Below, piece by piece: positions 1-10,889 of a stretch of 64,000 nt of DNA. How positions within the stretch are numbered: position 1 is the first letter of the stretch; each line of letters opens with the position of its first letter. A program made the translations under genes and the position numbers. The notes below the pieces were generated by a model that saw only the letters and a list, made by a program, of their open reading frames with translations, did not search any database and was not told the origin of the DNA. The DNA comes from Gordionus sp. m RMFG-2023 (lineage: Eukaryota > Nematomorpha > Gordioida > Chordodea > Parachordodidae), in assembly GCF_954871325.1 (NCBI RefSeq), contig NC_088777.1, forward strand, positions 29,923,366 through 29,987,365. Direction: 5' to 3'.

Positions 1-36
1 TAATATAAAAGTCCTAGAATTATTAATTATTTTAAT

Positions 37-222
37 TAGTGTTGTTAAACGGCTCGACTTGAGCTGATTTTTATAAACAGCTAACTCAATATTTTAGCCA
101 AAAAATATTGTTCAAGCCTAGAGATTTCTCGAATAATATAAAACTTGTATCTCCATGAGCAAAATTTTCTGGCTAATATATTGAGTTAGCCATATCGGCT
201 AAAATTGAGCCATTAACCACTA
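37..222. mobile_element. MITE with TAGTGTTGTTAA ends (hAT-type)
   Basis: A 186-bp element starts TAGTGTTGTTAAACGGCTCG and ends in the near-inverted GAGCCATTAACCACTA. It is flanked by an exact 8-bp direct repeat ATTTTAAT at 29-36 and 223-230, the size expected of a hAT target duplication. It has no coding capacity; the two halves form a long imperfect inverted repeat. The same terminal motif recurs at 5941-6172, 45107-45352 and at the ends of the 9.9-kb element at 36446-46323, so these probably belong to one mobilisable group. Confidence 0.85.
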
Positions 223-228
223 ATTTTA

Positions 229-291
229 ATTAAAATAACACATTGACATAATTTTAATTAAAATAACACATTGACACAATTTTATTGATAT
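229..291. repeat. 31-bp tandem duplication
   Basis: The stretch ATTTTAATTAAAATAACACA with its continuation TTGACA occurs twice in a row just outside the MITE. No coding content is seen. Confidence 0.6.
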
Positions 292-337
292 ACGTTTCAT
301 TTTATTATACTTTTAGAAGTTATTTACAAATAAAAAG

Positions 338-625
338 CGATTATTTAAAATATAAATATTATATTGATTTAATTATAAATATTATATTGCTTTAATTATA
401 AATATTATATTGCTTTAATTATAAATATTATATTGCTTCAATTATAAATATTATATTGCCTTAATTATAAATATTATATTGCTTTAATTATAAATATTAT
501 ATTGCTTTAATTATAAATATTATATTGCTTCAATTATAAATATTATATTGCCTTAATTATAAATATTAGTATTACACATATAAATTGCTTTAATTATAAA
601 TATTATATTGCCTTAATTATAAATG
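338..625. repeat. 23-bp AT-rich minisatellite
   Basis: About eleven head-to-tail copies of a 23-bp unit close to ATTGCTTTAATTATAAATAT plus TAT. Copies differ by single bases (CTTTAA, CTTCAA, CCTTAA), and one copy carries a short extra segment. Nothing coding is seen. From 626 to about 1450 the DNA is AT-rich with no supported feature. Confidence 0.85.
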
Positions 626-1454
626 ATATATTTTATAATTAGTAAACACATTAAAAATATAGATTAAAAAAGAAATGTTTTTTTTAAACTGTAAATTTAA
701 GTCGATATCCTTCAAAGTGAAAAAATCAAAATTGTGTTGGCAATATTTTTTTACCAATATATGATAGATGTTTAAAATTAATATTGAGAAACCTAGGCTA
801 ATAATCATAGATGACATGTTAGCTTTGGAACCAAATTTTGATTATTATAAGTATAAAGTAATAGACTATATCACTTGTAGTAGGTGGTGGTTCTAAATGA
901 TCTAGTATAATTGGTTGTCTATTATCCTTTAGTTTTCTGGAATATGTGGGAATTGCTAAGATTTTAAATAAATATAATTTAAATATGACTAATACCTGAC
1001 ATGAGTGGAACTTCATTTCCATTTAAATTCTCCCTAGATTTTTTAGATATATCTAAAATTTTAATGTAAATATTAATAAGTAATTGATTACATTACATTT
1101 ATTAGATAGTGATTTGTTGTGACTTAGTGTATTTTTTTGTTTGTTATCACTATTTTTTTTACCCCTTGGTGTGAATATTAATTGAGATATTCCTATAAAA
1201 ATAAATTAAAATAAAACAACATATTAGATAACCTTTAAATTCTAAATTGATACAGCCTATAATATTTTGTTGACTACTATCATTCTTCTTCAATGTGATA
1301 CTTGATATACCTAAAATTATGATATAAATATTTAAAGGTAATAGTTAACATTACTTTTACTAGGTAGAGATTTGAAGTGATCAAGTGTATTTAGCTTATT
1401 TTTATCATAATTTTTTATAGAGTATCTAGGTATTTCTAAAATTTAAATGAATAC

Positions 1455-1670
1455 ATTTAAATAAGGTAATATAAGTTCATAAAATACCTGAGGTGGGTGG
1501 TAAATTGTTGCTTATGGTATCAAGTTCATCATTAAAATTTTGATTTTCTATATTAATTAGTGATTCATTTAAATAAGGTCATTATAAAATACCTGATGTG
1601 GGTGGTAAATTGTTGCTTATGGTATCAAGTTCATCATTAAAATTTTGATTTTCTATATTAATTAGTGATT
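1455..1670. repeat. 105-bp tandem duplication
   Basis: Two adjacent copies of a unit containing GTGGGTGGTAAATTGTTGCT, offset by 105 bp (for example 1487 and 1592). They are almost identical, which suggests a recent duplication. Nothing coding is seen here or in the AT-rich DNA up to about 2149. Confidence 0.8.
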
Positions 1671-2149
1671 TGGTGTGTTCATTTTGTTGACTATTATCAT
1701 TTTTATTAAATGTAATACTTGATATATCTAAATCTATAATAAAAAATATTTAAATCTTAATAGATTATATTACTTGTACTAGGTAGTGATTTTATATGGT
1801 CTTTGGGTATATAAATGAGTGTATCAAGATCATTTTCTTCCCTCCTACGTTTGGGTATATCTTATAAATGTCAAAATATTTTGGTTAGCCAAAATTATTT
1901 AAAATAATAAATTACCCAAAGTGGTTTGTACTGGCAATTTTAATTTAGTTAAAACTATGACTAGGTGTTTAATTTTAAATTCTAAAATAAAAATAGTTAG
2001 CTATTAATTTTAAATATTTTTTATATTAAATGTTATTTTGACCTGGTGTATTTACATCATCCTTATTATTTTCAATAGAGCCTATAATGCATAAGATATT
2101 AATTAGTACACTGGATTAAATATTTTTTAACCTCAAAAGCATGAGAAAG

Positions 2150-3057
2150 TAGATTATGCACTATTTTATTTCATATTATTATTTTCGAACCATATCTTCG
2201 ATAAATTATAATAAATATTTTTTTAAATATGCATAAATATAATATATTATTATAATTTATTAGATTATTATCAATGACTTTAAAATAATATACAGAATAA
2301 TTTTTATATATATAAAAGTAATAATATCCTTCCACAAACATCAAAACCAGAAAAATATAAATATTCATGGTATTTATTTGATATAAAGTCACTTTTGAGT
2401 CTTTTGAACGAATAATCTAAAAAAATTGCTCTGAGGGGGGGGGGGGGGGGGGGTAGATTATGCACTTTTTTATTTCATATTATTATTTTCGAACCATATC
2501 TTGGATAATTTATAATAAATATTTTTTTAAATATGCATAAATAATATATTATTATAATTTATTAGATTATTATCAATGACTTTAAAATAATATACAGAAT
2601 AATTTTTATATATATAAAAGTAATAATATCCTTCCACAAACATCAAAACCAGAAAAATATAAATATTCATGGTATTTATTTGATATAAAGTCACTTTTGA
2701 ATCTTTTGAACGAATAATCTAAAAAAAATTGCTCTGAGGGGGGGGGGGGGTAGATTATGCACTTTTTTATTTCATATTATTATTTTCGAACCATATCTTG
2801 GATAATTTATAATAAATATTTTTTTAAAAATGCATCAATAATATATTATTAAAATTAATAGATTATTATCAATACTTTAAAATAATATACAGAATAATTT
2901 ATATACATATATTTAAATTAAAAGTAATAATATCCTTCCACATACATCAAAACCAGAAAAATATAAATATTCATGGTATTTATTTGATATAAAGTCACTT
3001 TTGAGTCTTTTAAACGAATATTTTAAATAAAAAAATTAATTGCTCTGGGGGGGGGGT
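2150..3057. repeat. Triplicated ~300-bp unit, each ending in a G-run
   Basis: Three head-to-tail copies start with TAGATTATGCAC at 2150, 2454 and 2751. Each ends in TTGCTCTG followed by a run of about 19, 13 and 10 G. Copies 1 and 2 are nearly identical; copy 3 is more diverged. The third copy runs directly into the terminal sequence at 3058-3089, so the unit is probably the subterminal part of a G-run hAT element. Confidence 0.85.
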
Positions 3058-3089
3058 CCAAACCCGAAACCCCCCCCCTACGCCACTGG
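2150..3089. mobile_element. One end of a G-run hAT element (left end not found)
   Basis: The sequence closes with a C-run and CTACGCCACTG at about 3079-3089. This is the same terminus that closes the complete element at 10890-15512 (start CAGTGGCGTAGCCAGG, end CTACGCCACTG). A matching left end is not visible to the left, so the element is truncated or begins outside the window. It abuts Ty3/gypsy-like DNA on its right and probably inserted into it. Confidence 0.6.
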
Positions 3090-4860
3090 GTTCGTGGAAG
3101 GCTTTGCGCAAATAGCAGCGCCCTTATATCAATTGTTAAAGAAAGGGGGAAAATTTGATTAGACAGATGAGAAGGAGGAGTCCTTCAAAGAATTGAAATG
3201 TAGAATAGGAAAAGAACAGTTGGTCTGTTTTAATAATGAATTGGAGGTCATATTAGCGGTGGATGCCTCTAACAAAGGGGTAGAAGAAGCGTTGTTGCAT
3301 AAAGGCCTGTGTTATTTTTCTCAATAATATTTAGGGCAGCAGAGACCATGTATTCAGTGATTGAGCAAGAAGCATTGGCCGTTATTTTCGGACTAACTAA
3401 GTGTCGTGAATATTTAATTGTATGCAAATTTGTTATTTACACGGACCATAAGCCGCTTGTACATCTTTTCAAGAAGGATAATAAGGAATTAATGCTATCA
3501 CCCCGGTACAAAGATGGTTATTGCTAATAGGTAGTTTTGACGTTCAATTAAAAAGGCGGGGAAGAGAGAATTATTTACCGAATATTCTTTCTAGATGTGG
3601 AGCGGGAGAGAATGTCAAAGATAGTGGGTCGAAAGGTATGAAGGAAGAGGATGAGAATGAATTGATTAGGACTATGGCAGGAATATCTGAAGGAGGACCG
3701 GTAACGTGAGAACAACTCAAAAAGGCTACAAAAAATCGCGAATTAACACATATCAAAGCATGCATAAAGGGGCGGATGACATGGCGAGATGAAGATTATA
3801 AATATATAGAAAAAGATTTGGCCATAGTAGATGAATGTGTGGTACGAGGGAATAGAGATATAGTGCCACTCAAATTAAGGGATGCTGTGTTGACAATGAT
3901 CCATGCGGAGCATCAAGGAGTGGAGAAGATGAAACAATGGGCAGAGAATATGTATGGTGGCCGGGAATGAATAGAGATATAGAAAAAATCAGTAGGAGTT
4001 GTTTGATATGCAATACGTGGGCCAAAATGCCCCATAAGGACAGGAAGAGTGTTTGGCCAAAAGTGACTCAGTCGTGGGAGAGGATAAACGTTGACTTCTT
4101 TGACTTTGAAAATAAGATTTATATACTCGTGGTAGATGCTTACTCAAAGTGGGTGGAGTACGAGGAAGTAAGGGGCTAACGACGCAAGTGGTAGTAAAAA
4201 TGTTGAAAAATCTATGGACCAGGTTTGGAGTAGCTCGAACGATAGTATCTGACAGAGGTCCAGCTTTCATCAGTGAACAGTTTAAGATGTTTTGCATAGA
4301 AACCGGGGTAAAGCATATTTTAGCGCCGCCATATCATCCCAGTTCAAATGGTCAGGCGGAGAAGATGGTGTCGATTGTCAAGAACTGGTTAAGAAAATCA
4401 AAGTATAGAGGTGTGGAAATTTGGATAGCGGTGGCATATTACAACAATAGTCGAAAGGGAGAAGAACAGTCTCCAGCGGAGAAGTTTTTAGGGCGGCGAA
4501 CCAGGATGTTATTGGATTTATTAAAGCCGAACCCACATCAAAAGATGGAGAGAGAGATAGCGGAGAAACCTGAGTTTGTAGTAGGACAAATCGTGTGGGC
4601 AAGAATATATGGAGGTACAAGAAGGTGGGAATCTGGGGTGATCATGGAAAACATGGGACACAAATTAAATCGAGTGAAATTCATCGACGGAAGAGAGGGA
4701 GTACGGCATCGAGATCAATTGAAAAGGGGCGTGGAACCTGAGAGGTTATCGGGAGTATGAATAGGAGGATTGGAAACTGAGAGGTTACGATCGGGAGTAT
4801 GAATAAGAGGATTGGAACCTGGGAGGTTACGATCGGGAGTATAAATAGGAGGATATACTT
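3090..4860 (+). mobile_element. Fossil Ty3/gypsy pol fragment (RT end, RNase H, integrase)
   Basis: Fossil piece of an LTR retrotransposon of the Ty3/gypsy family, sense strand +. Recognisable parts in order are the end of reverse transcriptase and RNase H (about 3100-3700), an integrase with its zinc-binding region (about 3880-4020) and catalytic core (about 4060-4480), and a C-terminal integrase region to about 4760. It is broken, with several breaks, and no LTR was recognised next to it. Base composition is more GC-rich than the surroundings. The protein style resembles the gypsy element at 54147-58679, so they may be related lineages. It appears older than that element. Confidence 0.85.
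4733..4850. repeat. ~42-bp minisatellite after the integrase region
   Basis: Three copies of a roughly 42-bp unit with the core GAGAGGTTACGATCGGGAGT, spaced by GATTGGAA-like segments. It lies at the 3' edge of the gypsy fossil, where it may be part of the element's tail. From 4860 to 5620 the sequence is gypsy-like untranslated DNA and then AT-rich DNA with no clear gene. Confidence 0.7.
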
Positions 4861-5621
4861 GATCGAAAATTCATGGTGGAAAAATATTCATCTTAGTACT
4901 GTGCTCAAAATATCCGAGGAAATTTAAAGGGGGTAGTTAAACCATAGGTATGCTAACTCATTACCGGGCTGATTGATAACAATAAGACATATAGTGGTTA
5001 AGGGGACAAAATGGTTAATGGAAGGTGCAAATGATTAAGACGTAATTTCTACAAGGAATCGACAATAGCGGCACACAAAGGGAGGAGACTCGATGAGCTA
5101 ACCACCGTTTAAATTCGTCAAAATACCATAAAGGGACGAGAATTATGCCGGGCGCGAGGTGAAGTGTGAATTTAGGTTTTCAATTAGTGATCGTTTTTTA
5201 TGTATAGTGTAGTCATTTTTATGATAAATTGCAAAGTCATTTTTTGTTTGTGAAAAATATTTTTTTGATTTTTTGCGCAGTCATTCTTTTAATATATTAT
5301 TAAAAAGGATTTATATAAAAATTGCTATTTTTAGATTAATTATATTATTAATCAATTTATATTTATATTGCAGTAGATATAGATATGCATATATAGATAA
5401 AAAAAACTAAATAAAAGACAGTTGTCATTTTTCCAGAATTTCTTTATCATTTGTTTATTGTTGTCTTCCATTTTTTTAGAAATTTATTTTGGTTGCGTTA
5501 AAAAGAGGAAAAAAATATTTTTTTGTTCAAAAGAAATGAAGAAAAAAAAATTATTTCGTTAAAAAATAAAGTATCCCAAAATAAAAGGGAGCCACCGATT
5601 TCCATTTTTCTCACTACCGAT

Positions 5622-6575
5622 CAGAGACCTGCAGAGGTACCATTTGTTACGGCCCGGCCCAGATTAAAAAATTCGGCGCCCGGATTCTTTTTTCAAAATT
5701 TTTTTACGGCCCGGCCCGGGTTTAAAAATTTTAGGCCCGGTCCGGCTCGGATATCTAAAAAAAAAATTCTTGGGGCCCGGCCCGGCCCGGCCCGGCCTGA
5801 ATTTTAAAAAAAAAATTTTTTAGGCCCGGCTCGAAATTTTTTAAATTTATATTCGACCTGGTATATACAAAAAATTTATTATTTGGTATTTTATCAAATT
5901 TTTCGGCAAGTATTATCATTTAATAAGCAAGTATATTCGCTAATGTTGTTAAACGGATCGATTTGAGCCGATTATTAAAAACGGCTAACTCAATATTTTC
6001 GCCAGAAAAATATTGACTAAGCCTCGAAATTTCGATACTATATGTCTATACCTTTGCTCCTTCTATGAGCAAAATTTTCAGGCTTGCATAATATTTTTCT
6101 GGGTAAAAAATTGAGTTAGCCGTTTTTAAAAATCGGCTCAAAACGAGCCGTTTAATAACACTAATTTTATTTTTTTTATTCTAAACAGATATTATCTTAC
6201 AAATTGATACTATAAAAAATTTGTGTAAATTTTAGAAAAAAAAATAAAAACGATATTTTAATTAATAAAAAATATAACATATATTATATATTATATAATA
6301 ATGTATTTAATCCTTTGAGTATTTATTCCATAGCAGGAAAACTATAATTTTATTATGTAATAGATACTATGAGTATTAGCTAGTGTTAACTTTCACCAAA
6401 CATTATATTAATCGTAACTATATAATCATTATAACCATATCTAATTGACGAATATAATAATTCATGTTGTATAAATTTTTTAAAAAAATACGGCCCGGCA
6501 CGGGTTTTGTAAAAAAAATAATTTTCAGGCCCGGCCCGGGTATATTGGGCTTAGTGCCTGGCCTGCAGGTTTCTG
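5622..6575. mobile_element. Non-autonomous hAT-like element with GGCCCGG repeats
   Basis: The ends are CAGAGACCTGCAGAGGTACC and the near-inverted GGCCTGCAGGTTTCTG. Inside both ends are clusters of CCCGGCCCGG or its complement, a GC-rich pattern unlike the AT-rich flanks. The element at 42481-44318 has the same ends and subterminal repeats and has a clean target duplication; here the flanking 8-mers do not match. No transposase is seen. A MITE is inserted inside at 5941-6172. Confidence 0.7.
5941..6172. mobile_element. MITE of the TAGTGTTGTTAA group, nested
   Basis: It starts TAATGTTGTTAAACGGATCG and ends GAGCCGTTTAATAACACTA, with long imperfect inverted repeats on both sides of the centre. 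It is closely related to the MITE at 37-222. It lies inside the GGCCCGG-rich element, so it inserted later. No exact 8-bp duplication was found at these boundaries. Confidence 0.7.
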
Positions 6576-6708
6576 CTTGGTATAAACATTATAAGTTCAA
6601 ACTTAAAAATGCATTTGAAGGTAAAAAGATAAATTAATATATCATTATTTTAAATATTACTTCTTTCATAATATTTTGAAAAGCTTAATCATGGTATTAA
6701 AATATAAG

Positions 6709-7501
6709 TAGGGCTGTGTCGATATTAAATATCGAATCGGCACCGATATTTAGCGTTTTCTAAAAATATCGGTTCTGGCAGATACCTGTAATAAACCGAT
6801 CCGATCTTTTTTTTATTATTTTATTTTATGTATATTTATTTTACATTATTATAATATTTTATAAATAATTTTTTTTAAACAATGCAAATGCACAACACCC
6901 TCTAAATTTTATTCTTAAGTTATTTTTATTAAAATAGAAAGGAAAACCCAAAATTTTAATTATTTTAAATCTTTTTAAATAATAACGCCTATTTTATTAA
7001 TTATACTTTAAATAAAAGAATATTTTTAAATATGGTATCCAAATTATGGAAATATTTTACAAAAGACAAAGATAATTTTGCAAAATGCGTTATCTGCGGA
7101 ATCATCTGAGTTTACCTTCAGTACGGCAGGGGATATAGATACTCCATATCATAGAAGCTTATTGCCAAAAAATCTAAAGGCTCTCGTATTTATTAAAAAA
7201 AATCGAATATATTATAATTTTATATATTAAATACAATTTTATAATTCATACCAACATAAAATGGATGTATTATCAAATATAAGTTTTTTAAATTAGTCTT
7301 AATTGTAGAAATAAAAAAAAATTAAATTAAATGCATAATTTGATATTTTGTATAATAAATATATTGATTTCTTAATTACATTTGGTTCAAAGGGGGATGG
7401 TGAAAAATCAATATAAATATCAGATCGGTATCAGTATCGGATCGGTTTTGAAGCAATATCGGATCGGATCGGTAAAAAATATGTGGATAGGCACAGCCCT
7501 A
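6709..7501 (+). mobile_element. 793-bp non-autonomous hAT carrying a BED-finger stub
   Basis: The ends TAGGGCTGTGTCGAT and ATAGGCACAGCCCTA are inverted. They are flanked by the exact 8-bp duplication AATATAAG at 6701-6708 and 7502-7509. Repeated GATCGGATCGG and ATATCGG motifs sit inside both ends. At 7032 an ATG opens a short frame, MVSKLWKYFTKDKDNFAKCV, followed by an ICG. This is the start of a BED zinc finger (aromatic residues, then C-x2-C), and the frame stops soon after. This looks like an internally deleted copy of an autonomous hAT. A second copy of the same length lies at 24687-25479. Confidence 0.88.
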
Positions 7502-7509
7502 AATATAAG

Positions 7510-8865
7510 TAATTAATTTGTACTACAGTATTGTGTTGGGAACCAACATTAAAAACCCAAGATTATCAAAATATTGGTTTTGGTTCGAAGTATTATATTG
7601 AGTTTTTTATATCTTCTATTTCTTGTTTTAGTATTGCTATTAGTTTGACTATAATTGTTAATAAATTTAAAGAATAAAAAATAGTGATTTTATTAACTTT
7701 GTTTAAATAATATTTATATATGAAATAGTGGCGTAACCAGGATTTATCCAATATTATAGATTTTATTTATTATTAAAATACTATATATAACATCCCAATA
7801 TTTAACCAGCTGTATTGACACTAAGCCCTCTTGTTTGTCTGATCAAAATTTTGAAATCAATTGTTTCTAAAAATAAATTGTTACATAAAGATGTTATCTT
7901 ATAATATATTATTTTTGTATAATTTTATTTATATTATATTAAATATATGAATATTTTTTTTATAAAACGATATTATATATTCTTTTTGTATAGTTTTATT
8001 TTATTATGTATTGTCGGAAAAAAATAAATATTATTTTTTCATAAATTTAATTTTTTTAAGTAACGAGTAGCCCGTTACTTTTTTAAAAAGTCGGTAACGC
8101 GCGTTTCTTTTTTGAAAAGGTAACGAGTAACGGTAAAGCGTTTCTTTTTTGTAGTAACGTTTACAGCACTTTAATATATAGAAAGGCCAAAAATCTAGAA
8201 TATAGTAAATCAAATTTCGGTAGCGGAATTCCTTTGCAAATTTAAAAAGGTAGTTTGTTAATTTTCTTTGTCCTCAAATTTATGACCAATTTGGTGCGCC
8301 TGCTCTCAGCACGAACCCGGAGCAACTGAGGTTCAAACTAGAATTTCAGAACCGAAGTTTAGACGCGGGGTTCGGGTGAATAATGTTATTTATATAAACA
8401 GCAAAATGCAATGGCATTTTCTAGAGTTAGTATTAAAGCTCTGCAAGCAACCCAGCTTAGGGTTAAAAATATTTTTTAATCGGGACCACCGAGGGATTTA
8501 AAATACCAAAATATAGGATTAAAATGAGTTATTATGCTAGTTATTTAAGCGATTATTTCCAACTATACCTCTTTTGCAAAGATACGAAAAATCACTGTTT
8601 TATAAAACTTTCCTTATTATGCTAATAACTCACGAATGGTTCATTCTGCTGATGTCTGGATAGAAGTTCAATTAAGACTCTAATAATGGCATAACTTTTG
8701 TCAACTTCACCTCAAGTCGTTCTGCAACTTCATGGACCTCATTAATAGTGTCTAATATTTAAGTTTTAAGGTACGTGTACCCAAATGCATAATGCGCACA
8801 AATTCAATATGAATTTGGGCTTTTTTTAATTATATTTATTATTAAATGTTCTTTAATTGCTATCT
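7510..8865. other. AT-rich spacer with partial transposon ends
   Basis: No gene is supported. At 7733 there is AGTGGCGTAACCAGGATT, which resembles the left end of the G-run hAT family but has no visible partner. At 8058-8170 a cluster of GTAACG/CGTTAC motifs (for example GTAACGAGTAACGG) resembles a hAT terminus. A GC-richer patch at 8290-8370 is unassigned. The rest is AT-rich. Confidence 0.4.
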
Positions 8866-9496
8866 ATAATCAAAATGTACCGTATTCCAGAAGATGGTTC
8901 TTATTTTAACCTTAGTGGTTCATCAGATGAGGAAATTCTTGATCAGCAGGTGTTGATAAGTACATATATAGGTAGTACCCTGTTAAAGATTGTGAACGGT
9001 TTGATAAAGGTGGTACGGAAAATTAAAATTACGTGTCCAGCAGCTATATAAGTTTACAATAAAAATATGGGAGGTGTAGATTTAATGAATTCATTGATTT
9101 CTTTATATCGAATTCACATAAGATCACGTAAATGGTATCATCGCATAGTATTCCATATACTTGATATGATGTTCATAAATTCTTGGTTATAGACGAGATT
9201 TTGTAGCATTAAAGTTACCGGTAAAAGAACAGATGCCATTATTAACATTAAAATTTCAATAGAGATACTCTGTAAATGTAGCAAAAATATGAACGCTAGC
9301 GTAAAAAAAACGAATATCAATTGACATTAAATATAAAGAAAAATCTTGCAAGGGGCCGACAAATCTTAGCACATTTACCAAAATATAGTAAAAAGGCGTG
9401 ATGCCAAAACCCTGAAAAATTGGTTACGAAAGAGATTTGTACCAAATATGGTGTATCATTATGTTTTACTTCAAAAAACTATTTCATGAAAATTAA
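8866..9496 (+). pseudogene. piggyBac-type transposase relic, internally deleted
   Basis: Two parts of a piggyBac transposase lie fused. The start at 8875 encodes an acidic N-terminal segment (YRIPEDGSY then SSDEEILDQ). This runs straight into C-terminal-half sequence: STYIG, then VRKIKITCPAA, then at about 9063 NKNMGGVDLMNSLISLYRIH, then RKWYHRIVFHILDMMFINSW. The N-x-MGGVDL-hx-M and KWY motifs are characteristic of the piggyBac family (DDE_Tnp_1_7). The catalytic centre between them is absent and several stops and frame changes follow, so it cannot encode a working enzyme. TTAA-flanked terminal repeats were not identified. The family call is firm; the extent is approximate. Confidence 0.75.
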
Positions 9497-9904
9497 TAAA
9501 AGTTTTTTTATATAAAAACAAATAACATCTTTATTTACTAAAATGTATTAATTTTATAAAAAAAAAAATAATTTAAAATTAACATACTATATCTATAATT
9601 AGACCTGTGGCCGACGAAACTATCGGCGGCCGGCGCAATTTTCAAAAATCCTATCGACAACCGGCGGCGTGCCGATTTTTAGCCGTCGTCAACAAAATCA
9701 GCGTAAATCGACGCAGTTATAAATTTTTAAAACATAAATTTTTTTAATTGCTTATTATTTTTTAAAAAACGAATATACACTACTCTACAGATATCTCGGC
9801 ATATTTTTTAATATTTATTTAATAGAAAACTCATAAACCAAAAATAGATTTCATAATTTTATAATTATCATATACAAAAATTATTTTATTTCAATTTTTG
9901 GGAT

Positions 9905-10860
9905 AATAATGATCCCCTAGAATTTAACGTCAATCCAGCGGTAGAGAAAACTCTTTAACTAGGTCCTATCGTTTTCCAAGAAAACTGTGGCGTTCTTGTT
10001 CTAAGTCACCTAACTTGGAATCATAATTTATATTTGTTGAATGTTTATTTGCCAATTTTGTCAAATAACTTAAATTTAATAATTCATCTTCTCATTAGCT
10101 ATATTTAATACCTGATTATCATCATTCTCTATAAGTTTAAGATGTTTTATTATAAATTCTGAAGCTGAACAATTTTGCTCTATTAAATACTTTTACACAA
10201 TTGTCAATTTTTGAAATCTTGGATCTAAAAGAGAAACCAATACCTATATATTTTAAATATAAAATAAAAGAATATACTTATATATTATTACTTGTTCACA
10301 CCGAAAATCGTAACGCAAGTTTTTTAGCATATTTTTCTTCAGTGAAATGATTTCAGAACTATCACTACCATTTACTATTAAATTTGTTTCAATTTCACTT
10401 CTAAAAAGTAACGCCAAGTTTAAAATAGGCCCTTTTGTACTGAAAGAAATTCGACAGTTTCTTTAAATTTTGAAAGAAATCTAATCGTTCTTCTACCAGC
10501 TCAGATTCATAATTTGATAATTTGAGAAAGTGCTTCCCAATTCTTTTCAAAACATTATTAATTAAATTTTTATTTAATCCAGATTTGCTTTCTAGCATAA
10601 TTAATATACTATGCCAACGTGTTGGGATATTTAATTTTAAGGTTTTCATATGCGTAAAATTATTGTTATTATTATCATTGGAATTGCCAATTTGAAAACG
10701 GGTATCCGGGTATGGATCAATGCTGTCAAGATCTAACATGTCTGACGTTAAATCTATTGTACTTAGACATTTTTTTTGATCTTCCTCGAATTCAAATTCA
10801 ACCTCTGCAGTTTTATATCTTAGATCAGTAATAATTTCTCTAATTCTTTTGTAAAAAAAT
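9905..10860 (-). pseudogene. Broken C-terminal half of a hAT transposase
   Basis: The longest open stretch is 10401-10739 on the minus strand. It contains LDLDSIDPYPDTRFQIGNSN, then NIPTRWHSILIMLES, an arrangement typical of the helical C-terminal half of hAT transposases (TRW-x2-hx-ML). Remnants of the dimerisation region lie further down towards 9905. The copy at 17151-18812 carries the same segment on the plus strand and is more complete. There is no DDE centre and no start, so it cannot be functional. Confidence 0.75.
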
Positions 10861-10889
10861 TTATAGACTATGGATTTTTTATTATCCAG

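Noticed and set aside
5622-6575. A CpG island or promoter because of the GGCCCGG clusters
   Set aside because: The clusters are confined to the inside of transposon ends and recur in the hAT element at 42481-44318.
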